In this document: one piece after another, positions 57,868 through 64,000 of the stretch
Position numbering within the stretch: position 1 is the first letter of the stretch
How the letters are laid out: every line of letters starts with the position of its first letter
Assembly: GCA_038323375.1 (NCBI GenBank)
Contig: JBBQGV010000023.1
Span: forward strand, 3,534 to 67,533
Reading direction: 5' to 3'
DNA length: 64,000 nt
Source of the DNA: JABWAJ01 sp038323375
GTDB lineage: Bacteria; Bacteroidota; Bacteroidia; Chitinophagales; Saprospiraceae
Position numbers and translations under genes: made by a program
Notes under the pieces: generated by a model
The model's input: only the letters and a program-made list of their open reading frames with translations
Told to the model about the DNA's origin: nothing
Databases searched by the model: none

Positions 57868-58404
57868 ATGATCCTTAGTGATAAAAAAATTCTGGAAAGC
57901 ATTGCTAACGGCGAAATCGTCATCGAACCTTTTGAACGGGAATGCCTCGGCACCAATTCTTACGACGTACATTTAGGCAAATGGTTGGCCGTTTATAAAG
58001 ACCAGATCTTAGACGCCCGAAAACACAACCCCATCGAATACATGGAGATGCCGGAGGAAGGATACGTGCTTTATCCCGGTATTTTGTACCTCGGCGTCAC
58101 CGCAGAATACACCGAAACCCACGCTACCGTGCCATTTTTGGAAGGCAAATCGAGCGTAGGACGCCTGGGCATAGACATTCATGCCACTGCCGGGAAAGGG
58201 GATGTTGGCTTTTGCAATACCTGGACGCTCGAAATTTCCTGCACCCAGCCCGTGCGCGTATACCCGGGTATGCCCATTGGCCAGTTGATTTATTTCAAGG
58301 TGGAAGGCGATATTGAGCACTATTACAACCACAAAGTGAACGCAAAATACAACCAGCGCACCGACAAACCGGTGGAAAGCATGATGTGGAAGAATAGTTT
58401 TTAA
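57868..58404 (+). CDS. dcd: dCTP deaminase
   Basis: A 178-residue enzyme of the dUTPase/Dcd superfamily, converting dCTP to dUTP for thymidylate synthesis. The start at 57868 gives MILSDKKILESIANGEIVIE. Catalytic and nucleotide-binding motifs are FLEGKSSVGRLGIDIHATAG (Ser, Arg), GDVGFCNTWTLEISCTQPVR with the catalytic Glu, and YPGMPIGQLIYF. A mono- versus bifunctional dCTP deaminase/dUTPase cannot be told by eye. With tdk 4 kb away the window holds two steps of pyrimidine deoxynucleotide supply. Confidence 0.94.
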   Translation: MILSDKKILESIANGEIVIEPFERECLGTNSYDVHLGKWLAVYKDQILDARKHNPIEYMEMPEEGYVLYPGILYLGVTAEYTETHATVPFLEGKSSVGRLGIDIHATAGKGDVGFCNTWTLEISCTQPVRVYPGMPIGQLIYFKVEGDIEHYYNHKVNAKYNQRTDKPVESMMWKNSF

Positions 58405-58446
58405 ACAGTTGACGGAAAATCGAACCCGCTTGTCGGTTAGTTTTTC

Positions 58447-58493
58447 GATTTTGGTTTGAATGGCTTTATGTTTGTTCCTTACAAACCAAAATC
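58447..58493 (+). promoter_or_regulatory. Promoter with inverted repeat upstream of serine hydrolase
   Basis: A perfect -7 box TATGTTTG lies at 58467-58474. It is enclosed by a perfect 12-bp inverted repeat: GATTTTGGTTTG (58447-58458) and CAAACCAAAATC (58482-58493). The start codon is at 58503. The repeat could be an operator for a dimeric regulator, or fold in the leader only in part, because the left arm lies upstream of the transcript start. Confidence 0.6.
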
Positions 58494-58502
58494 AACTTAC
58501 AC

Positions 58503-60179
58503 ATGAAGGAGTCACGATTTTTTTTGTTGCTTGCCGTACTAACAGGTTCTTTGCATCCTGTATCCGCACAATTGTCTGATGCGGCAGCAGGTGCCGAATT
58601 CGACAAAATTTTTCAGGAATCCTACAAAGCTGACGGCCCTGGCGCTGCCGTGCTTGTTGCAAAAAAAGGCAAAATCATTTACCAGAAAGCCATCGGAAAG
58701 GCGGATCTGGAATTGGACGTGCCTTTGCGCCCCGACCACGTCTTTCGCATTGGTTCGGTGACCAAACAGTTTACCGCCGTCGCCATTTTGCGCCTTGCCG
58801 AAGAAGGCAAACTCGCGCTGGAGGACGATCTGACGAAATTCCTCCCGGAGTATCCCACCCAGGGCAAACGCATCACCGTTGAGCAGTTGCTGAACCATAC
58901 TTCGGGGATCAAAAGTTATACCGGCATGAAGGAATGGGATGCCCAGACGCGCCGGAAAGACTTCACGCCCACTGAATTGGTAGATTATTTCAAAAACCAG
59001 CCAACAGAATTTGAGCCGGGCGCAGACTGGAGTTACAACAATTCCGGATACATCCTGCTTGGCTACATCATCGAAAAAGTATCGGGTAAAACCTATGCTA
59101 CATACATTGACGAGCAGTTTTTTAAACCCCTGGGGATGAAAAACTCTTACTACGGCGAGGTCCAACCCATTATCAAAAACCGTGCAGACGGGTACAGCGA
59201 GGGTTCGCCATCCGGCACCTATGTACACGCGGAATACCTGAGCATGACGCAGCCCTACGCGGCCGGTTCTTTGCTTTCGACGGTGGAAGACCTGTTCATC
59301 TGGACGAAGGCAGTGCATAGCGGCAAGGTACTCAAACCGGAGTCGCTGAAAAAGGCTTTTACGCCCCATATCCTGCCGAACGGTCATGATACGCACTATG
59401 GTTATGGCTGGCAAATCGGCAACCTGCTGGGTACTACCACGATTGAACACGGCGGCGGCATCAACGGATTTTTGAGCACTCTGCTGTACGTGCCCGGAGA
59501 AGACGTTTGCGTGGCCATGCTGAGCAATTGCGATTGTAATTCTCCCGACGAACCGGCAGCGAAAATGGTGGCAGCACTCTTAGGCAGATCTTACCAGCCT
59601 TTGTCGAAGCAGGTAGATCCCAAATCGCTGGATGCGTATGCGGGGGTATACGAAAACGCCAAAAAAGAGCAACGCTTCATCACGGCGGAAAACGGGCAAC
59701 TGTTTTCACAGCGCCCTGGCGGCTCGAAGTTCAAGATCGTTGCTTATGGCCGCGATCAGTTTTTCTTTGAAGATTCTTTTGCGCGGATCACATTTGAACG
59801 CGAAGCGAAAGGCGATAAAAAAGTGGTGAAAGCGGTGGTCAGCGACCGTACCTCGCCGGTGCACCTTTGGGAAAAAACCGACAAGCCGCTACCTTCAGAC
59901 CGTCAGGAAATTGAACTGCCCGAATCGGAATTGGGTAAATTTCTCGGTGAATACGAAATGGCACCCGGTTTCACGATGGTCGTGACCCACGAAGGAGCAC
60001 AACTCTATTGCCAGCTCACCGGACAGGAGCGGTTTGGGGTTTATCCGGAATCGCCGAACCGGTTTTTCCTGAAGGTCGTAGATGCGGTCGTTGAATTCCA
60101 GGTAGATGGCGCTGGCGCTGTTTCTTCATTGACGCTGTTCCAGGGTGGGCAGGATATTAAAGGAAAACGGGTGAAGTAG
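58503..60179 (+). CDS. Secreted serine hydrolase, class C beta-lactamase-like fold
   Basis: A 558-residue protein with a signal peptide (MKESRFFLLLAVLTGSLHPV, cleaved after SAQ). The penicillin-binding/beta-lactamase domain has nucleophile Ser85 and Lys88 in RIGSVTKQFTAVAILRLAEE. The YxN motif lies in WSYNNSGYILLGYIIEKVSG, and IEHGGGINGFLSTLLYVP stands in place of KTG. The last 190 residues form DUF3471-like beta repeats (SLDAYAGVYENAKKEQRFIT and LGKFLGEYEMAPGFTMVVTH). Such proteins are D-amino-acid peptidases, esterases or peptide hydrolases; true beta-lactamase activity is unlikely. Confidence 0.9.
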   Translation: MKESRFFLLLAVLTGSLHPVSAQLSDAAAGAEFDKIFQESYKADGPGAAVLVAKKGKIIYQKAIGKADLELDVPLRPDHVFRIGSVTKQFTAVAILRLAEEGKLALEDDLTKFLPEYPTQGKRITVEQLLNHTSGIKSYTGMKEWDAQTRRKDFTPTELVDYFKNQPTEFEPGADWSYNNSGYILLGYIIEKVSGKTYATYIDEQFFKPLGMKNSYYGEVQPIIKNRADGYSEGSPSGTYVHAEYLSMTQPYAAGSLLSTVEDLFIWTKAVHSGKVLKPESLKKAFTPHILPNGHDTHYGYGWQIGNLLGTTTIEHGGGINGFLSTLLYVPGEDVCVAMLSNCDCNSPDEPAAKMVAALLGRSYQPLSKQVDPKSLDAYAGVYENAKKEQRFITAENGQLFSQRPGGSKFKIVAYGRDQFFFEDSFARITFEREAKGDKKVVKAVVSDRTSPVHLWEKTDKPLPSDRQEIELPESELGKFLGEYEMAPGFTMVVTHEGAQLYCQLTGQERFGVYPESPNRFFLKVVDAVVEFQVDGAGAVSSLTLFQGGQDIKGKRVK

Positions 60180-60185
60180 CGCCGC

Positions 60186-60347
60186 TTTTCGTGAACCAAA
60201 AACCCAAGGTGACACCTTTTGGAAAGGTGTTACCTTTTCGTGAACCAAAAACCCAAGGTGACACCTTTTGGAAAGGTGTTACCTTTTCGTGAACCAAAAA
60301 CCCAAGGTGACACCTTTTGGAAAGGCGTTACCTTTTCGTGAACCAAA
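60186..60347. repeat. REP-like array downstream of the RAYT gene
   Basis: Three full 49-bp units (starting at 60186, 60235 and 60284) and a 15-bp fourth unit follow one another without spacers. Each contains the hairpin GGTGACACCTTT-TGG-AAAGGTGTTACC with 12-bp arms and one mismatch, preceded by GTGAACCAAAAACCCAA. The third unit has one substitution (GGCGTTACC). The same hairpin core occurs on the other side of the transposase gene. Confidence 0.9.
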
Positions 60348-60403
60348 CATCAGGGAATAAGGAGATTTAGGTCTTCGAGAAAGCGGACACGTGGTCGCCA
60401 CTT

Positions 60404-61084
60404 CTACCACTCGATAATCAGACCCTCAATATCCTTCCACTCCTCCGCCTGCTGGTGAAAAAGCTCAAACGCAGATTTTCCGCCAAACCAATCCAGCACC
60501 ACTTGACGCTCTAATTTTGTAGGATTGTCAGACAACATCGTGGCATAAGAATTCCACGGGTAATTCCTGAAATCCGATTGCAAGCCATGCTTTTTAGAGT
60601 TGGCGTGAATGTAGTAAATCAGGCGAGTGAAATGACTTTCATGTTGAACAGGAACTCGTTGAAAAGGACGGTAGAATAAATTGCCTTTCCTACCCCATTC
60701 CTTGTTAACAGACATTGCATAACAAGTAAAAAAACGATGAAACTGACTACTTGTCAATTCATCCCAAGTTCTAAGATCAGGAACCTGTTCCAGCAATTTT
60801 TTTTGGACGGCAGAATGCTGAGAGACGGAAAGGCTATTTAGTTGTTTTTCCAATTCCAATTCTTCCCTAATGCGTACCAGAAAATGGAAGTGATTGTCTA
60901 ACAGACAATAAGCGTAGATTGTGAGGTAAGGCAATAGGTACTCACCGAATTTTTCAAGGAAATATCGTCGATTTTCCGGGCTTTTGAATAAAGGTTCCCC
61001 GTTGTTAGTACGGTTGTAGACATGATAGAAATTTCCTGGTAACAGGGGGCATTCGTAAGGTGGATAATGGGTGGATTTATCCAT
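60404..61084 (-). CDS. REP-associated tyrosine transposase (RAYT, Y1/HUH type)
   Basis: A 226-residue IS200-like HUH protein. The His-hydrophobic-His motif lies in YCLLDNHFHFLVRIREELEL (His65, His67) after the typical GNFYHVYNRTNNGEPLF start. The probable nucleophile is Tyr157 or Tyr158 in FTRLIYYIHANSKKHGLQSD, followed by YPWNSYATML. RAYTs cut single-stranded REP hairpins and are not mobile in the ordinary sense. Arrays of one hairpin lie on both sides of this gene, and a related GTCTTCGAGAAAG piece lies at 60373-60385 just past its stop. Confidence 0.93.
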   Translation of the reverse strand: MDKSTHYPPYECPLLPGNFYHVYNRTNNGEPLFKSPENRRYFLEKFGEYLLPYLTIYAYCLLDNHFHFLVRIREELELEKQLNSLSVSQHSAVQKKLLEQVPDLRTWDELTSSQFHRFFTCYAMSVNKEWGRKGNLFYRPFQRVPVQHESHFTRLIYYIHANSKKHGLQSDFRNYPWNSYATMLSDNPTKLERQVVLDWFGGKSAFELFHQQAEEWKDIEGLIIEW

Positions 61085-61108
61085 TGTTTTATGATTTGGG
61101 TTAGAACG

Positions 61109-61269
61109 GTGTCACCTACAAGTTTCGTGTCTTCGAGAAAGGTAACACCTTTTTAGAAAGGTGTCACCTTCGGGTTTCGTGTCTTCGAGAAAGGTAACAC
61201 CTTTTTAGAAAGGTGTCACCTTCGGATACGTCCAGAGGTGACACCTTTTGAAAAGGTGTTACCTCTTTC
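61109..61269. repeat. REP-like array upstream of the RAYT gene
   Basis: A half-hairpin (GGTGTCACC, 61109-61117) precedes 52-bp units beginning TTTCGTGTCTTCGAG at 61123 and 61175, each with the hairpin GGTAACACCTTTTTAGAAAGG completed by TGTCACC. A fourth hairpin (GGTGACACCTTTTGAAAAGG completed by TGTTACC) lies at 61238-61264, beside the ahcY stop. The linkers differ from those of the downstream array while the hairpin core is the same. Confidence 0.85.
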
Positions 61270-61276
61270 CAATCCC

Positions 61277-62590
61277 CTAATACCGGTAATATTCCGGCTT
61301 GTAAGGACCTTCTGCTTTAACGCCAATATAATCGGCTTGCTTTTTATTCAAATCCTCTAATTCCACGCCGATTTTCGACAGGTGGAGGCGTGCAACCTGC
61401 TCATCCAAATGCTTGGGCAGGGTGTACACTTTATTTTCGTAGCGATCGGCGTTCTTCCACAGCTCGATCTGTGCCAGTACCTGGTTGGTGAACGAGTTCG
61501 ACATCACAAACGACGGGTGGCCAGTACCGCAACCCAAGTTCACGAGGCGGCCTTCAGCCAGTAGGATGATGTCTTTGCCATTGATGGTATATTTGTCCAC
61601 CTGCGGCTTGATGTTGATTTTGGCGTGACCGTGGTTTTGATTCAACCAGGCCATGTCAATTTCGTTGTCGAAGTGGCCGATGTTGCAAAGGATGGCTTTG
61701 TCGCGCATCAGGTAGAAATGCTCTTCCGAGATGATGTCGCAGTTGCCGGTAGCGGTCACCACGATGTCAGCGCGCGGGATGGCATTCACCATCTTCTTCA
61801 CTTCGTAGCCGTCCATGGCCGCCTGGAGTGCGCAGATCGGGTCAATTTCCGTAACAATAACCCGGCAGCCGGCACCGCGCAGCGATGCAGCTGTGCCTTT
61901 GCCAACGTCGCCGTAACCGGCAACTACCGCTACTTTGCCCGCCATCATGATGTCGGTAGCGCGGCGAATGGCGTCCACACAGGATTCTTTGCAGCCGTAT
62001 TTGTTGTCGAATTTAGATTTTGTCACCGAGTCGTTGACGTTGATCGCCGGCAAAGGCAGGGTACCTTCAGCCATGCGCTCGTAAAGGCGGTGTACGCCCG
62101 TTGTCGTTTCTTCGCTCAATCCGCGGATGCCTTCAATCAGTTCAGGGCGCTGGTCGAGGACGATATTGGTCAGGTCGCCGCCATCGTCGAGGATCATGTT
62201 CAGCGGCTTGTCGTCTTCAAAAGCATAAATGGTCTGCTCGATGGCCCACCAGAATTCTTCTTCTGTCATGCCTTTCCATGCAAAAACCGGGATGCCGGCT
62301 GCGGCAATAGCTGCGGCGGCGTGGTCCTGGGTAGAGAAGATATTGCAGGACGACCAGGATACTTCCGCACCCAGCTCAATCAGGGTTTCAATCAGTACAG
62401 CCGTCTGAATGGTCATGTGCAGGCAACCTGCGATGCGGGCACCTTTGAGCGGTTTTGTTGCGCCGTATTCTTCGCGCAAAGCCATCAGGCCGGGCATTTC
62501 GGCTTCTGCCAATTCGATTTCTTTGCGACCCCATTCTGCCAAAGCGATGTCTTTAACCTTGAAGGGCAGCTTTTTTTCTATAGCTTGCAT
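61277..62590 (-). CDS. ahcY: Adenosylhomocysteinase
   Basis: A 437-residue NAD-dependent enzyme that splits S-adenosylhomocysteine to adenosine and homocysteine in the methyl cycle. The substrate domain has LKGARIAGCLHMTIQTAVLI and DDGGDLTNIVLDQRPELIEG. The NAD domain reads VAVVAGYGDVGKGTAASLRG. The C-terminus ends GPYKPEYYRY, in which Lys and Tyr reach the partner active site. The start MQAIEKKLPFKVKDIALAEW is 28 nt downstream of the predicted transcription start, leaving no room for a SAH riboswitch. Confidence 0.97.
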   Translation of the reverse strand: MQAIEKKLPFKVKDIALAEWGRKEIELAEAEMPGLMALREEYGATKPLKGARIAGCLHMTIQTAVLIETLIELGAEVSWSSCNIFSTQDHAAAAIAAAGIPVFAWKGMTEEEFWWAIEQTIYAFEDDKPLNMILDDGGDLTNIVLDQRPELIEGIRGLSEETTTGVHRLYERMAEGTLPLPAINVNDSVTKSKFDNKYGCKESCVDAIRRATDIMMAGKVAVVAGYGDVGKGTAASLRGAGCRVIVTEIDPICALQAAMDGYEVKKMVNAIPRADIVVTATGNCDIISEEHFYLMRDKAILCNIGHFDNEIDMAWLNQNHGHAKINIKPQVDKYTINGKDIILLAEGRLVNLGCGTGHPSFVMSNSFTNQVLAQIELWKNADRYENKVYTLPKHLDEQVARLHLSKIGVELEDLNKKQADYIGVKAEGPYKPEYYRY

Positions 62591-62624
62591 GCATTTTATT
62601 TTATGCGATGAACGAATTTCGCCG

Positions 62625-62632
62625 CAAAAGTA
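62625..62632 (-). promoter_or_regulatory. -7 promoter box upstream of ahcY
   Basis: TACTTTTG on the minus strand is a perfect TAnnTTTG match, 34 bp before the start codon. No TTTG is seen at the expected -33 spacing. MITE family 1 copy 3 ends 40 bp further upstream. Confidence 0.55.
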
Positions 62633-62672
62633 AAGAAATTTGCTAATTATTTTAGTTACAACACAATCCTTA

Positions 62673-62825
62673 GGGGCGCTGAATTAATAAGTGTCGCTTT
62701 GTCCGGGCAAGGCATTTTGATTCTAACCGAGGCGGGGGTTCCTGACCTTAGCGAGGTGGTTCCCCAACGAGGGGTAGGAGCAAAAGACCTCCTGGAAAAG
62801 TGGACAGTTATTATTTCAGTGACCC
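62673..62825 (+). mobile_element. MITE family 1, copy 3 (153 bp)
   Basis: Flanked by TTA (62670-62672 and 62826-62828). The left end GGGGCGCTGAATTAATAA is identical to copy 1. It is 11 bp shorter because part of the internal CCTTAGC...GCTAAGG palindrome is deleted. It sits between the divergent ahcY and phosphatase-like genes, and an in-frame Met inside it is not a real gene start. Confidence 0.75.
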
Positions 62826-62860
62826 TTAGATCGTTGACATCAAACAAAAATCGAACAATA

Positions 62861-63691
62861 ATGACACGGATCAGTTGCGTTTCTGCCCTTTTTATGTGCT
62901 TGTTTTTTTCTTTTTCAGCCTGCAAAGAAGATGATACCGGAGATACGGTGTTGTTGGTTTCTCCGGATGAGCGCATCCTGCTGGAACCCGATGAAATATT
63001 TGCTTTTCATGCGAACCTTACTGCCAACTGGGAAACAACCGGCGGCACGATTAATGCGAGCGGGCTTTATACTGCGCCTGACGTTGCCGGAGTCTTTGAA
63101 GTGAAGGCAACTAATCCGAACAATGTGCAAAATACCGTGCTGCGCAAAGTAGTGGTCACGCCACACGCGCCGCTGTTCAAATCCATCCGTGAAGGCGGCT
63201 ATGTCCTGTACTTTCGCCACACCAATGCAACGGTAGGTGCCGATAATTTCAATTCTACCGTGCCCGAATGGTGGAAATTGTGCGATCAGACCGTCGCCCG
63301 CCAGCTTTCAGACGCCGGACGACAGGAAGCGAGAGACCTTGGCAGTGCGTTTAAAAACTTAGACTGCACCTTCGGAAAAGTGATCGCCAGCGAATTTTGC
63401 CGTTGCCGCCAACCGGCAGAATTGATGGAAACCGGTCTGGCTCTGGAAACATCCCCGGCGCTAACCTTCACCGTATACGGGGAAGACGGCCGCTACGAAC
63501 GCACGATTACCCTGGCCAACGAACAGCCCATTTCCCAGCGCCCTATTCTGTTCATGGCGCATTCTTTCCCGGTCAATGGCCCCGGCCCTGAACTGCTAAT
63601 GGGGGACATGGCCGTTTATCAGCAACAGGCAGGCGGAAGCGTTCAGTTTGTGAAAGTGATTACGCTGGCGGAATTGGTAGTGTTGAAATAG
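62861..63691 (+). CDS. Lipoprotein with Ig-like segment and histidine-phosphatase-like domain
   Basis: A 276-residue lipoprotein from ATG at 62861 (MTRISCVSALFMCLFFSFSA, lipobox Cys21). Residues of about 35-100 form a bacterial Ig-like segment (WETTGGTINASGLYTAPDVA). From about 112 a histidine phosphatase domain begins (GGYVLYFRHTNATV with Arg119-His120). The RHG motif is altered to RHT. Further conserved parts are LSDAGRQEARDLGSAFKNLD, VIASEFCRCRQPAELMETG (phosphate Arg) and MAHSFPVNGP with the second His234. An upstream in-frame Met lies inside the MITE and is rejected. The substrate is unknown. Confidence 0.85.
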   Translation: MTRISCVSALFMCLFFSFSACKEDDTGDTVLLVSPDERILLEPDEIFAFHANLTANWETTGGTINASGLYTAPDVAGVFEVKATNPNNVQNTVLRKVVVTPHAPLFKSIREGGYVLYFRHTNATVGADNFNSTVPEWWKLCDQTVARQLSDAGRQEARDLGSAFKNLDCTFGKVIASEFCRCRQPAELMETGLALETSPALTFTVYGEDGRYERTITLANEQPISQRPILFMAHSFPVNGPGPELLMGDMAVYQQQAGGSVQFVKVITLAELVVLK

Positions 63692-63739
63692 GGGGAGTGT
63701 TAATTCTTCAAAGATGCCGTGTATTTTTATTTCCAACCG

Positions 63740-63770
63740 TTTGATTTGAATCGTTTATTTCGTATTTTTA
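63740..63770 (+). promoter_or_regulatory. Promoter upstream of the last lipoprotein gene
   Basis: TTTG (63740-63743) is followed after 19 bp by TATTTTTA (63763-63770), which differs from TAnnTTTG only in the last base. The leader to the ATG at 63860 would be about 80 nt. Confidence 0.55.
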
Positions 63771-63859
63771 GCCATCAGAATTTTACTACCCCTTGTCCGG
63801 CAGATGGATGCGTACAGCATTTCATCAATGACCTGATTAGTTAACCAAACCATATTTTC

Positions 63860-64000
63860 ATGAAAACCCGCTCTTTTTTTGCCCGATGCGCGCTGCTATT
63901 GAGTCTTTCCGGGATGATTGCTTTTGCCTGCCAAAAGCTTGAATTTGACGAACCGGACGCAACTGCCGCCGCACATGAAACACCCGAAAATCCCAATGTT
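63860..64000 (+). CDS. Lipoprotein, N-terminal fragment
   Basis: An ATG at 63860 opens 47 codons to the window edge. MKTRSFFARCALLLSLSGMI and AFACQKLEF form a lipoprotein signal with the lipid-modified Cys at residue 24. The mature part starts acidic and Ala-rich (DEPDATAAAHETPENPNV). Nothing can be said about its function from this fragment. Confidence 0.75.
   Translation, partial: MKTRSFFARCALLLSLSGMIAFACQKLEFDEPDATAAAHETPENPNV

Noticed and set aside
60186..60347. CRISPR array
   Set aside because: The 49-bp units abut directly with no variable spacers, and no cas genes are near. The hairpin content and adjacent RAYT point to REP repeats.
62591..62672. SAH or SAM-related riboswitch before ahcY
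   Set aside because: The -7 box leaves a leader of about 28 nt, too short for any known class, and no matching motif is seen.

Overview
The window comes from a Bacteroidota chromosome, most likely a Saprospiraceae/Lewinella-type organism. The evidence is TAnnTTTG promoter boxes with almost no Shine-Dalgarno sites, a C-minus ribosomal protein L36, CarboxypepD_reg-like and TonB-type envelope proteins, an OmpA/PD40/TPR protein with the PorE domain order, tandem NhaD antiporters, and a Bacteroidota-style arginine cluster. The taxonomic call is inference from gene content; there is no rRNA or tRNA gene in the window.

Layout. Positions 1-93 hold the start of a leftward glycosyltransferase. Positions 506-19883 are one long leftward block: str-S10-spc-alpha (rpsL, rpsG, fusA, then S10 to L17, with secY, map, infA and rpoA and without tuf). 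A textbook Bacteroidota promoter lies before rpsL, and a second -7 box lies before infA. Positions 20.3-34.3 kb hold metabolic and envelope genes: MDR oxidoreductase, LysM-like/amidase_3 protein, GDPD lipoprotein, SH3 lipoprotein, PorE-like OmpA protein, two tandem NhaD antiporters, a small lipoprotein, carboxynorspermidine-synthase-type dehydrogenase, CCA-type nucleotidyltransferase and DusB.

Positions 34.3-41.6 kb are accessory in character. They carry miniature inverted-repeat elements of three families (one nested in another), a membrane-linked class III adenylate cyclase, glutaminase, a BASS transporter, a vapBC-type toxin-antitoxin pair held between direct repeats, and a tiny protein resembling the Effector-Associated Domain 11 family with a structured leader and strong downstream hairpins. 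Positions 41.6-51.7 kb hold a GH113-like lipoprotein and the arginine cluster (argH, argE, argB, argD, argC, argG and a GNAT gene). The cluster lacks the acyl-ornithine carbamoyltransferase and has an attenuator-like hairpin in its leader.

Positions 51.7-64 kb hold a secreted jelly-roll protein, tdk, an ECF sigma factor with an anti-sigma/TonB-like partner divergent from a vWA surface protein, dcd, a serine hydrolase, a REP-associated tyrosine transposase bracketed on both sides by arrays of the same hairpin, ahcY, a lipoprotein joining an Ig-like segment to a histidine-phosphatase domain, and the start of another lipoprotein.

The most interesting non-coding signals are the RAYT with its hairpin arrays, three copies of a 153-164 bp MITE with TTA-type target duplications, a nested MITE next to the cyclase gene, and the repeat-bracketed toxin-antitoxin module next to the EAD-like gene. 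All family assignments come from reading motifs by eye; no database search was run.
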